A DNA stretch of 64,000 nucleotides from Celoporthe dispersa (lineage: Eukaryota > Ascomycota > Sordariomycetes > Diaporthales > Cryphonectriaceae), in the NCBI GenBank assembly GCA_016584495.1, contig WAID01000013.1, forward strand, positions 1,798,001 to 1,862,000, in the 5' to 3' direction. Of the stretch, positions 22,869 to 33,809 are shown in pieces. The notes under the pieces were generated by a model that worked only from the letters and a program-made list of their open reading frames with translations, had not been told where the DNA came from and searched no databases. The translations under genes and the position numbers were made by a program. Every line of letters starts with the position of its first letter. The first letter of the stretch is position 1.

Positions 22869-23268
22869 GGACATAGGCGTCATGTGGGATTGGTCACCTT
22901 TCGGGCATGGCTCCCGGGAATACATAACATGTGATACGGGACGGCGTTGGTGTGCGGTTTTGTTACCAGGAGTGTAGGGAGTGGAATCACAAGCATTAGG
23001 ATCACATAGACACAGACACACACACACACAAGCTGCGAGTCATCCAGTCTGGGGTATCGCAATCTGCTATCCATCCGCTATGTTCATTATTCATCATGCA
23101 CACTCCAATGTATTAACACAGAGGCCCAAAGCCCTCACTACCATCATACCTAGCTCGATCTGCTCAGTCATACCGCTGAGCTCTCTTACTTTATCTCTCT
23201 CTCTCTCCCCTCCTCTCGCACGCCTTACGCACATCCAGTCTACTCCTTGCCACCACCACACCACTAGC
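22869..23268. other. Convergent intergenic region SNF2 / HSE1
   Basis: 400 bp of 3' flanks of two convergent genes, with a short (CA)n and a (TC)n patch near 23190-23206. Nothing else seen. Confidence 0.6.
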
Positions 23269-25910
23269 CTAGTAAGCCGGATTGGGCGGGACATAGGGCT
23301 TATACCCACCAGCACCACCCCCACTACCACCACTGACAGCTTGACTCGGCAGCCCCTGCCTGGCATCATAAGCAGGCCCGCTGGGTTGCAAGGGCGGCGG
23401 CGCGCCAGCCCCCGCAGGGAGCATGCTGTCCGGCACGGTCGGCGCAGGGTAGCTCGGGGCGCTCGGGGCGCTCGGGGCGTGCTCGTCGGGCGAGTAGGCC
23501 GAGCTCGAGTAGGTCGCTGCGGACTGCGGGTAGTGTGGGGCTATAGGCGAGTCGTAGACGGACGTCGCAAGCTCCTGGGGGTTCTGGGGCGGTGCGTTCT
23601 GGGGAGGGCCCTGGTTGGTGTTGAGGCCTGGTGCGTAGGACTGTGGGCGTCTGTTGTAAGGGAGGTGGTTGGGCTGTTGTGACTGTGGGCCCGGGCGCAG
23701 GGCCTCGTAGGTAGATTGGCGGCGTTGGTTGTCTGGAGCTGAGGGGGCGGCTGTTGCTTGGGCGCCGGGAACTGGAGGGCGCGAATAGGCAATGTACTGG
23801 TTTGCTGGAGGCGGAGAGGTGGCGTTTCTGTGGTTTGAGGTCAGCAAAAGGAAACAAAAGCCCAACCAGTATTAGCCACAGGCCAAAAAGTTCTCACGAG
23901 GAGCGTCCATGTCTGGTCACCTTGGAAGGCATGCATGAGCTCACATCCGCAACGCGACGCCCGGCTCGAACTTTTCGGTGGTAATCTAACGGCAGAAAAC
24001 ATCCAAAGACTTACTGGACAGGATCAACCTGCGGGTTCCCATCCGAAGGAACACGACCGTCCTGATCTCTCGGTGGTGGATAGCTCTGCTGTGAGGGAGG
24101 AACCTCCGCACCCGCCATATAAAATGGTGCAGGCGTTGCGCTGGGTCTCTGGAAGGCGGGGGACGGAGTGGGCTGTGGGTGTTGAGATGGAGCATACGGT
24201 GTGTACTGGTGTTGTTGTGGTTGTTCTGTGGCATTGCAGCTGGGTCAGGACTCATTCATTTCTTCTGGTGTACAGGTCTATACATTCTAATGAAATCTTG
24301 GTCTAACCTTGAGTGGGCGCTGGGGTGTAGAATCTCTGGGGGTCTTGTGGCGCTTGCTGAGGAGGGCCATAACTCGGACCTGGCGTCGGCGCTCCATACA
24401 CCTGCGCATCCTGTGGCCCTGGTGTGGGATAGCCTGGACCCGACGGACCGCCATACCCCTGAGGTATCGCCGGCCGCATCGCGTACTGCTGGTATGTGGG
24501 CTGTGGTGGGTGTGACATGGAGGACTCGAGCAGGGCCTCGTAGTCTCTCCTTGCCTTGATGAACTTCTCGTTGAGCTGGGTAAAGTCCTCTGTGATGTGC
24601 GTTAGCTCCTGGGAAAAAGTCCTTCCTGCCAGCATGGAGCCGATCTCTTCCTCCCAGCCAAGACTTACCCTTCTTCTGCGAGTACTTTTCGATCAGCTTG
24701 ATCAGCTTTGGTCGGATTGCCAGCGTCTGGTGGTACAGCTTGGAGATCTCCTCGTTGTCCTCTCGCGCGGGGCGCTGTTGGTGCTCAGCAGTGTCAACAG
24801 CTTCTCGACGTTCTTGATCTCGGCAAACACCTCGGCCTCCATCTGCGCCTCGCGCTGCAGCTCCTCGGGCGTTGGGTCCGTGAGCTTCTCGACGTAGTTG
24901 AGAGGGAATATGCCCGTCTTGCCCTTGAGGCTGCCCCGCCACCAGTCCTTGTACACGCTCTCCAGCACGGCAATCACGTCCCCGCGCTTGAACTCCAGCT
25001 CGCCGGGCTCGCTCGGCACGAAGTCGTAGAGCGCGCGCACGCGGCTGACCGTGGCGGCGGTCGTCCCGGAGGGCATGGGGTGCTGCACAGGTGCGGCAGT
25101 CTCCTGGGGCGCCGACGACGAGCCGCTGGGCCCCGCGGCGGCGGTTGCGGGCTTCTGCTTCTTGCGCTCCTCCTCCTGTAGGGACAGCTTCAGGGCGATC
25201 TGCAGCTCCTCCTCCTCCTTCTGGCGGTCGAGGTCAGTCAGGCCAGTCTTCTGGGGCGCCGAGGGCGGCTGCAGCTGCGGGTTCGACTGTTTCAGGCGGT
25301 AGTATGCGTCGTACATGATACCCAGGTCGGCATCCTTGCTGAACATATCGCTCCACTCTTTCATGCGCTCCATGATCTTGGCCTTGACCTGGTTGTGCGT
25401 GTTGCGGTCGTTGGCGAGCTTGAGGAGGGCGTCGGTGAAGGCGCGGCTGGCGAGCTCGCGGTGCATCGGCTTGCCGCAGTTCTGGCTGAGGGCGTTGGCC
25501 AGCTGTGTTTGTGCGTGGCGGGGGCGACGGCGTCAGCTTGGGACCGTGTCTCCGGGAGCAGCAGGGAAGCACGCGGGGCAGAGAGCCTCCTGGAATCATG
25601 TGTCTGCTCACCTCAAGTGTGTACAGCTGGACGTTAGCGTTCCTGTGCGCAAGACGCTTGATCAAGGCCTGGACGGCCTGTTGAGAGCCGTTGGAGTCGC
25701 TCGACGCGCGGTCGCACACCTCCATGATGGCGGCCCAGTCCTCCGAGGTGAGGTTCTCGTCCGTCGCCTTGGCTATTTTCGTCGCCCCAGAGTCAGCACT
25801 GATTGTTTGCCTCCTTCCTCCCCTCCTCCCCTCCTCGCCGACCGACCGACTGGTGACAAACACATACCGACGGCCTCATCGTAGGGCCCAGGAGCCGCTG
25901 CTCGGAACAT
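23269..25910 (-). CDS. HSE1: ESCRT-0 subunit Hse1 (one apparent frameshift)
   Basis: Partner of Vps27 in the ESCRT-0 complex that captures ubiquitinated cargo on endosomes. Six exons on the minus strand: 25868-25910, 25612-25772, 24669-25502, 24308-24589, 24015-24225 and 23269-23827; about 696 aa with one base restored. Domains are a VHS domain (residues about 8-140, from YDEAVAKATDENLTSEDW), a ubiquitin-interacting motif EEELQIALKLSLQEEE (about 165-180), an SH3 domain (about 221-275, ALYDF...DWWRG...FPLNYVEKL), and a GAT-like coiled region (EISKLYHQTLAIRPKLIKLIEKY). A long Pro/Gln/Tyr-rich tail ends in YKPYVPPNPAY. The frame changes at 24759-24765, between NSAPRE and DNEEISK, where one missing G would restore it. 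All five introns are GT-AG; the last two exons are easy to miss because their frames differ. Confidence 0.9.
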
Positions 25911-27389
25911 GATGACAGCCTTAAGTCTCTAGCGGATGCTGATACCGATGCCGTCAGGCCGTGGCAATCCTTCGACGTGGGATGTGTAGAGCTTGATACG
26001 AGGTTGGCCCGCTTTGCAGTGTTGGGGATCGTCTTCTCGCTGCAGAAGAGGTTGGTAAAGTCCTAAGGCACGAGGGTGGAGGATGGTGTTGTAGGTTTAG
26101 GTTTCGAAAACCCAAGACGGAGGAATTACGCTGCGGCAGCCTGTGCTGATGAGGAGAGCAAAGAGGTTCATACAAATCAACTGTGGCGCTGGGCTGGGCT
26201 GGAGATGGGCAAGTACATGCCGTATGTACAAGGGTGCACGATGACGACGGACGGCTGTGCACGCGTGCAAGCACCTGAGTGTAAGGATTAGTACCTTTAA
26301 GCACTATAAAGTTGCTGCGAAACCCTGTTTCCCACGCCCTGGCCCTGGCCCTTGGCCCGAAACCACCTAGCCGCACAGCACTGTCAGTGCCCCCCCGAAG
26401 TGCCGGCTAAGAGAAGGATGCCTCACTCAGTCAGGGAGGAAAAGGTAAGCATTGCGTACCAGCTTGCGCCACACACCCTGTAAGGAGTCTACTGCCTAAC
26501 AGGTCCGGACTGAATGTACCGAAATGCTACCCTCTCTGCCTCTCTTCCCGCCCGAAAGCTCCAACTCCTTCACAAGCTTGTATCATAGACTACCGGTGAT
26601 CATTGGAGACCTGCAGCACAGCAGCTAGATACGGCAGATGGACATTGAGGCCGCGGCAGGCCCTCTTCTCGCTCCCGGAGAGAGTGTGAGAGGCGAGTGA
26701 GTGTGGATGCAACACGAGACTCGCATGCGGGCATTGGCCCCGCCACTCCACGCGGAGAGTTTCGTCACCGCCAAACACAGCCGGGTCAACCCACATGAAG
26801 AACAATATCTTCTATTTCTATGTCCTAGTATGATACTTTTGCATCCCAGGGCGCCGAGCTGTCCAACATTCTCAGTCCTCGCTCTCTTGTTCGCTCCTCG
26901 GCTTCGACAGCACGTAGAAAGCCCACACACATCCTGGCCTTCGTCCTGGGGACCTTCGCCTTTGGGATCCTCAGCAGCGCCCGTGGTCTCCATACCCAGA
27001 TACGATACCCGACCCGGGTACCAAACCATCGCACTGGTTGACCTACCTCCTCCAGTCCCAGCGCGAAATCATAAGAACGCCTCTTGAGAGCGTCCTTGCC
27101 AGCATTGTCATGGCTCTGCTCTGCTCAAAATACCCACACGTCTGTTCCTGTAATATGAGAGGGGGGAAGAATATGTGCAGTCTGATCCCTCGTCCTAAGG
27201 GAGAATCAAGAGGCCGTAGAAACGCCATAATACAAATGCTGCCACGTCTAGCTGGTGGGTCGGCCAGCATCTTCTGCAGAGCTCGATCTGTCCGCCAGTC
27301 ATTGCAGATGGCTAAGCTCTGTGGAGATAGCCTCACCCGGTGTTTGTACGATGATAATGATGATGATGCAAATGATGATGACTTGAGCC
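25911..27389. other. Intergenic region HSE1-ATG13
   Basis: 1.5 kb containing the HSE1 promoter and ATG13 3' UTR. Open frames of up to 130 codons near 26590-27090 lie on both strands with no recognisable domain; I do not call them genes. A GAT/AAT-rich simple patch lies at 27352-27384, at the ATG13 stop. Confidence 0.5.
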
Positions 27390-30250
27390 TCACCAACCTC
27401 TCCTCGAAGTGCCTCGCTGCTCGTAACCACGGTCGTTCGCGCTGCTTCCGGCGCTGCCGCCGCCGCGCCCCTCCTCGAGGCTCCGGCGACCCATGTCGCT
27501 CACCTGCATATCGAAGACAAGCGGTTCATCGTCAGCCTCGTTATCACCGCGGCCCATACCATGTCGACCACTCAGGCCGCCCACAAAACTGCCACGAGAT
27601 GACTGCGGCGGGGTCGGCCGCCCACGAGCGCTTCTGTAACGTAGACGAGGGGTGCCATCGGTCGGCGTGCCGCGGAGCAGACTTCCCGGCGTCGCCTTTT
27701 CGTGTTCTGCAGAGCTCGGCGAGCCCGTCGCGCCAGATGCCCGGATGTGAGCAGCAGGTTGTAGAGCAGCTGCGTCCTCGACCGACTCGCCGCGCTCCAT
27801 GCTGAACAGCGTACTGAGCGTCGGAGGATCACGCTCTGCGCCGAGACTGATACTGCGACGGCTACCAAAGGCCGCCTCCCCGTCGTCGTCTTCCACCATA
27901 TTGCGCTGCTGTTGCGCCACGGAGCTCGACCGACGGTTTGTCTGTATCAACCTGGGCGATAGCGGCAGCGGGATGTCGATCGCCGTGGTGCCCTCGGGGC
28001 TCAGTGCCGCTTCCGCTCCCTGCTCCTCTTCTGTAGATGAGATTTCTGGGGCGACGCGCGTGGCTCTCCGCGCAGCCTGCGCCTGGGTCTCATAATCGAT
28101 AATCGAGTTCTCGCTGAGCCGTGATGGTATGGCGGGGGTGTGAGGTGTATGTGGAGAGAGTGGTTTGCCTGGAGAGGAGGATACCGACGTGGACGCTGGC
28201 GCCACCATCCCGGGCACGCTTGTCAGGTGTCTGCTCGATGAGCTCGAGGACCGGTGCATCTGCATTGACGATGCCATTGACTCTGTCAGGGCGTTGTTCG
28301 AGTCGCGCATGACCTGGAACTTGGAAAGTTGGGCCACTGTTCTCTTGGTAGCCGATTCGCCCTTTTTGGTAGACTCGAAGCTCGAGAGCGTCTTCCGGCT
28401 GTCCAGGTGCTTCAGGAACTCGGAGATGTTATCGTCGTCTGCATTCAAGGAGCCGGAGCTGGCCTGGCCTCCGGCCTCTGCTAGTAGGTCGGATCCAGGC
28501 TGTGCTATCGAAGATGACAAGCTCTGTCTTCCGCTGCTGGTCTGGTCGTCATCGCCGGTTCTGCTTTGGCCACCGAACGACAGTCGGTTCCGCCGGTGGG
28601 TGAAACTGCTACTTATCCGGCTGCCACTGGGCCGCGGAGACGAGCCCGCCGGTATGTCTACCGCTGGTGGTCCGCCTCTCAGAGAAGCCGGCATACCAGC
28701 AATAAGTGAAGTACGGTTTCGCGCCTGGGTCAGAGCACTCGGCCCTGATTGCCGCTGCCCCGTGACAGGCGATGCAGGGATTTCTCCCTCTGGAATCTTG
28801 GGCGAACCTGACAGCGACCCTGCTTTAAAGGGCTGGAAGGAAACCGAAGGACGCCTTGCGATCGAGTCCTTACCGCGGAGCGACGGGCGGATGGGAAGGG
28901 AGTTGGGCGGATCTTCCATGCTCGCTGGTATCGACCCAGCGGGTGAGCTGGTTTCTGACCCGACAGGTTTCACAGCCTTCAGGGCGGATATGGGACTGGT
29001 CCCCAGGGGCGCCACACCATGGAATGTGGACAGGCTGCCATATGCCTGCAGCGCATCCTGGAGCTCGGGATCCTTACCGTATCGTCGAGAAGGCAAAGAC
29101 CCTATCTCTGTCGAGGACTCGGCGCGGCGGTGTCCCCTGCTCTGGGGGAGCGATGGCTTGAAGAAGTTTTCGTCGATCGCCGTAAACCGCGAGCTGAGCA
29201 AGGACTCAGCATCTACCAGCTTGAAGTTGCATTCATTCCGATAGGTAGCCGAGGCAGTGAGGCGACCTGCAGGCACGTCCAATTCTCCAAACATGTAGTC
29301 AGTCACAGGCTCGCGAGCGTCGCCCAGGGGCTGACGAAGAAGATCAAGACCCGTTGTCTCCCTCTCGGCCGTCAGAAAACGGCACTTGACCTCCAATGCA
29401 GATGGTCGACCCTCCTTCCTAGACTGCAGGGCAAACTTAAACGCTGGCCACAGCCTGGCCGTGCTCCACAGCGACCGAAAGTAAACGACGGCCTTCTTGT
29501 AGATGGTTGGAAGAAGGTGCTTGAACTCCTGGACCCCTTCGATCCCGATAGGATGGAGCTCGAACCGCCAGCGCTCGAGTATGACCTCTGTGTTCCGCCT
29601 CTTGCCCGTAGGGCTGTCACCGCTCATTTCAGGCAGGTTCAAAGCCTCAAGTACATCCCATCTCTTTCCGTTGTCGTCCAAAAACACCAAGCATTGACTC
29701 GGGGATAGCTGCGAGACATCGAGGTAGGTCTCGATGATCATAGGCGGGAAGGGATTCTCGAAGCTCGTGGCAAACTTCCAGGTCTGGAGCTCATCTCGAC
29801 ACTGTTCGACCTCATCGGTTATGAGGGAGAACTAGACTCCCGTGTCAGCCCTATGGGGTGCGGTGCGTCGAGGTCAGGCCAGACAAACATACCCATTTGT
29901 TCGGTTTTGAGTCTGCTATGCGTTTCGTATTGACACGGGAGGTCGCGACAATCGAGCCAGCTTTCAGGAAGAAGTTCTGTCGCATATTAGCCCGAGCCCA
30001 GAAGCACCAGGATTGCGCGCCACAGGTTACCTGTATGATCTGATCCAGCTTCTTGACGCTTTCACGACTAGGGCCGGAAGACGCAAGCTCGCCGCTCCCC
30101 GGTGAGCTCGAGTCTTCTGGCCGTGGGCTCCTAGAGGCGTCTCGCCTGCTCTCCGACCGCGTCCCTGGGGTTGTTGGATCGCATGGGGTTGGTCTGAGGA
30201 GAGGAGGCGGGAGACGACACCCTCGGAGGGTGTCTTGGATGTTGATGCAT
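27390..30250 (-). CDS. ATG13: Autophagy-related protein 13 (one apparent frameshift)
   Basis: Regulatory subunit of the Atg1 kinase complex that starts autophagy; in nutrient-rich cells it is phosphorylated by TORC1. Exons on the minus strand are 30031-30250, 29893-29976 and 27390-29831, with 54- and 61-nt introns; about 914 aa with one base removed. The start at 30250 gives the family-typical MHQHPR N-terminus. A HORMA domain spans roughly residues 65-285 (KKLDQIIQNFFLKAGSIV..., PPMIIETYLDVSQLS, LVFLDDNGKRWDVLEAL, RRNTEVILERWRFEL, LLPTIYKKAVVYFRSL). The remaining 600 residues are disordered, Ser/Pro-rich, with many potential phosphosites, and end in a block with DDEPLVFDMQVSDMG. The frame changes around 30140-30157, before the HORMA domain; one extra base in the GGAGAG stretch explains it. 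Confidence 0.9.
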
Positions 30251-33200
30251 GCTGAGCCAATGCTTATGGTGTAAGCATGTGTAGCATTCGGGCTGAGGAC
30301 GGCAGGGCCGAGGTTAAACGTATGCAGGTCAGGATGCAGGCCAGCGCTCTGTGAGGGATGCGAAGGCGAGGCGGAAGAGAGGAGCAGGACGTGGTGGTGG
30401 TGGTGCTGGCAAGGGTCGGCGAGTGTCTACTCTCGATTCCACCGGACATCTGCATCCATTGTTACACTTCTGAGGGGGGATAAAAGGTTTATGATATGGC
30501 AAGGCAGATTCTGATGAGCTTCTGTGCCTGCACAAAGAGGGCTGTCGGGCTGTAGGTGGATATCCCAAGCACACCTGGCTGGTGGTTGGTCCTGCAGGCC
30601 AGGCAGGCAGCGATGCGATTGTCCAGTCAACAAGGTCCTTGACGATGACTCTTGTTGACCAGACTCCGCTGTGATGCAGGTCTAGCAGGTTGCAAACATC
30701 CTGAGAGGTGTGTACCTGGGTTGTTCATCTGGGTTGTGTTTTTTTTCTCTTTTTTTTTCTTTTGGATGACAACTCTCGACGACACAGGGCCTGGAGGTTG
30801 GGGTGGGCGGCGCAACTCTCAGGAGAGACGTCGCGATGGATGAGTGAGGTCACAAGACGGCGTCGATAAAGAGCAGGAGAGTTAGTCGATAAGACGGTCG
30901 GCAGGAGAGGTCCACTGCAGGTCCTGACAGGGTCTGGCGTTACTGGGGGGTGGACCTATGACCATGAGCGATCCCGTGTTGACGGCTGAGCGCTGTTTCC
31001 GTCAGGGGTTCGAGGGTGCAAGGTGTGGTGGTGGTGCATGGGAGGTCTCCAACGCCCTGATCGAGGTCAAGCAAGTCATGGGTGAAGACAGCCTCGTGAT
31101 GACCCTGGCGGTTCTTTCGTCATCCGGTCGCAGGGTGAGAAGATGGAAGCTGTCAACCGGGCGCCTTAAGTGCACACGGCACCAGACGATAGTACCGCTG
31201 CGATGCGCATTAGCGCTCGGCCCAATCCGTTGAGGTTCTAGTTCTGCCGAGACAGAGAGGCAAGTTCAAGAGGCGGTTAAGAGAGCCACCCCGTCACAAG
31301 ATCGGATCTGTCAGGGCAAGACAGGTGTAGAAGAGGAATGTTGATCGGAGGAGCAAAAGCAATGTTGAGGTGACGACTGCTGCATAGTGCATCTGGGGGG
31401 AGCGTCAGGGTACCTAGTTTCCAGCCGACAGCAACCTTTGCAGGGGGGGAGGGGGTTCCTGAGCAGAGGGTAGCATTGACAACCAGGTCCCCAAAGCCAC
31501 GTCTATCCGCCTACGTCTAGGCCGATCCCTCCGTTTCGATCTCGAGACGAGCTGGGTGCCTCGGAGCCGCGGTGTCTGGCCAGTGAGCATATCTGGACGC
31601 CTTCTGTCGCAGCACCTCGCCCCACAGACTCCCCTCCTTCCTTTCTGCAAGTGATCGAGTAATCGAAGGCCTCTGGTTGGGGACCTAAACCGGTGTACTA
31701 GAGACGGGAGAGGAGGGGGGGGAAGAGGGGAGTCTGGTAGCTCAGATACGTTGTACATGCTAGTGTGTGGCAGGGTATGTGCAGTACTTCTCAGCATGTA
31801 CATCCCGTACACATGTACACAGTTGTTGGGTGGCGTGTTCCCTCAACAGTCAACGGCTTGATCTTCACCCCCTTTTGAGATTCTCAAAGTCCACATGGAA
31901 ACTTGATCTTTGGCACTGCTAGGGTAGAGCATTGCACTGGTTCCTTCATCGACCTTATGATCCTTATGAAATTGACAGTACGATAAAGGATGTAGCGGTC
32001 AACGGTTGATCTAGGAACCTAACACCGAGTCAAGCCCAGTTCTACCTGACTTTGCTTCGACCTGGTACGGCGTGGGTGCTGTACCATCGGAGCATCTAGG
32101 ATTGGCACGGATGGACGAACGAGCTCGCAATGTCAATCAATGCCCTTCAGCTAGCCTTGGTCGCCGTGATCGGATGCGTATAGCCTCTCATCAGCCAAGA
32201 TAATGAGATAAGAAACGGTGCGTGTATCCTATCAAAGGAGCGTCATAATCAGGGTGCGAAGAACGGCCGCCGCCACCACCACCACCACTACTACTACTAC
32301 TACGTAGTACTATCTGCATGCATGCATCCCACGACGCCAGCGCTAAATAGATTAATGCAGGGCACAGGCTATCGATAGACTGCCACTTCCCTTGATCAGA
32401 TCTCACGATGAGGGTTCACCAATCCTACATACACAGACTAATAACTATGTGCTGTCGTACCTTTTTCTTCTTCTTCTTCCTCTTTTTTGCCGTAGTTCTG
32501 GTCGATCCCAAGTCTCCATGTGTGCTTGCGCACAAGACGTATCGCAGCACATCTAGTGCTCCTCCCAATATAGCCAAGACAAACTTTGTCCTTCCTACAG
32601 AGGAGACATAGCCTATGGTGACAATCATGCTGGGTACCGTGGCGACGGCACTCGTACCACCTGTCTGATGCTGTGGCTCTAGCTGTTGGGTACCCTCTAT
32701 GATATGAGGACGTTTGTCCGTACTACGCAATGCTAAGTGCTCAACATGGTTCAGATGAAGCGAGACCGCCTCTCTGGCAGTCATATACCGACATCAACCC
32801 AGCCAACAAGTTTCATTTACGACTTTCCCCGAGGCAGCTCTCCTAGGCTTCAATGTTACAATCCAGTCAATATCGTATTGACAGCCAGTCCATTCTCTTC
32901 ATAAGAGCAGTGAGCCGAGGCCATAACCAACCAAGAGGGCATTGACACATTCAGCACCCTTGACGCTATCACCTACCTTATAGTACCATGTACACTGTGT
33001 GGTAAGCCTGCAGCGGCGGCATACTCCAGGGGCCCCACCATACCCGTCACCTCGAGACGCTGGCATGCATGTACGTAGTACCGTATATGTACTGCACAGG
33101 TAGCCTGTGTATTCAGCCCTGCTGCTTCTGTCCATCCTTTCCTCTGCCACGGCCACGGCCACGACATTTCACGTGCTGGAAGAAGACGTGAGCTGAGACC

Positions 33201-33809
33201 TCGTTCTTCATGATTTCGAGTCATTTCGAAAGCCAGGCGTCATGTGTGCCGGAGTGGGTGCTAACGGAGGACCTCCCGCTGAGGCACACCGTAAACCCTG
33301 GCCTCTTGATTGGTCGGCACAATGACCTCAGCAGGTTGACCCCTCTATACGCGACCAAGAGCTTCAATGACCCGTACCTCGAGGGACACTCTCCTCCGAA
33401 GTCCAACGATCCTTACCTCACCATCCTCCTCTTCTTTATTCCTACCAATACCACAAGTGCCCCGCTGCCTCGGCTCGAGATCATCATTACAACCTGCTCC
33501 TCACCTTCCACGGCAGACCCCAAACTATCCGAAGCTCGATTGTAGAACCGACCCGTCCGCGACATCGACCGGTGTGACTCTTATCGCCGTCCTTGGCCTC
33601 CAAGTGGCAATTTCGCAAGACCGCACGCACCATTCTGGCATCTCGCGACGCACACCGGCAGTATTCTTCAGATCGCCCGCCGAGGCTCTCTTTCGCACTT
33701 CCACGCGCACCTTTAAACAAGCCGTGATCCAAATCGAGGTCATAGCGAGGTGCGATCCGCGAAGTGTCGGGAGAGTCTAGGTAGCAAGACGCCAATCCGG
33801 TCCGATCTC
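30251..33809. other. Large divergent intergenic region ATG13 / ankyrin-RCC1-BTB gene
   Basis: 3.56 kb without a convincing gene, the largest gap in the window. It must hold both promoters. Seen inside are T-rich blocks near 30739-30762, a CAC/TAC triplet repeat at about 32273-32302, a GCATGCATGCAT palindrome at about 32314-32325, and several GTAC-rich palindromic words near 33066-33095. Open frames such as 30958-31233 (+) or 31414-31812 (-) have no recognisable domain. A short non-coding or lineage-specific gene cannot be excluded. Confidence 0.5.
32273..32302. repeat. CAC/TAC triplet repeat
   Basis: Adjacent (CAC)n and (TAC)n triplet runs in the ATG13 upstream intergenic region; non-coding as far as I can see. 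Confidence 0.8.

Noticed and set aside
28165..29244. 359-codon open frame on the plus strand
   Set aside because: It is antisense to the ATG13 coding exon and reflects its codon bias; no domain and no start or splice context.
30958..31233. 91-codon plus-strand frame upstream of ATG13
   Set aside because: Short, no domain, no promoter or splice context; kept as part of the intergenic description.
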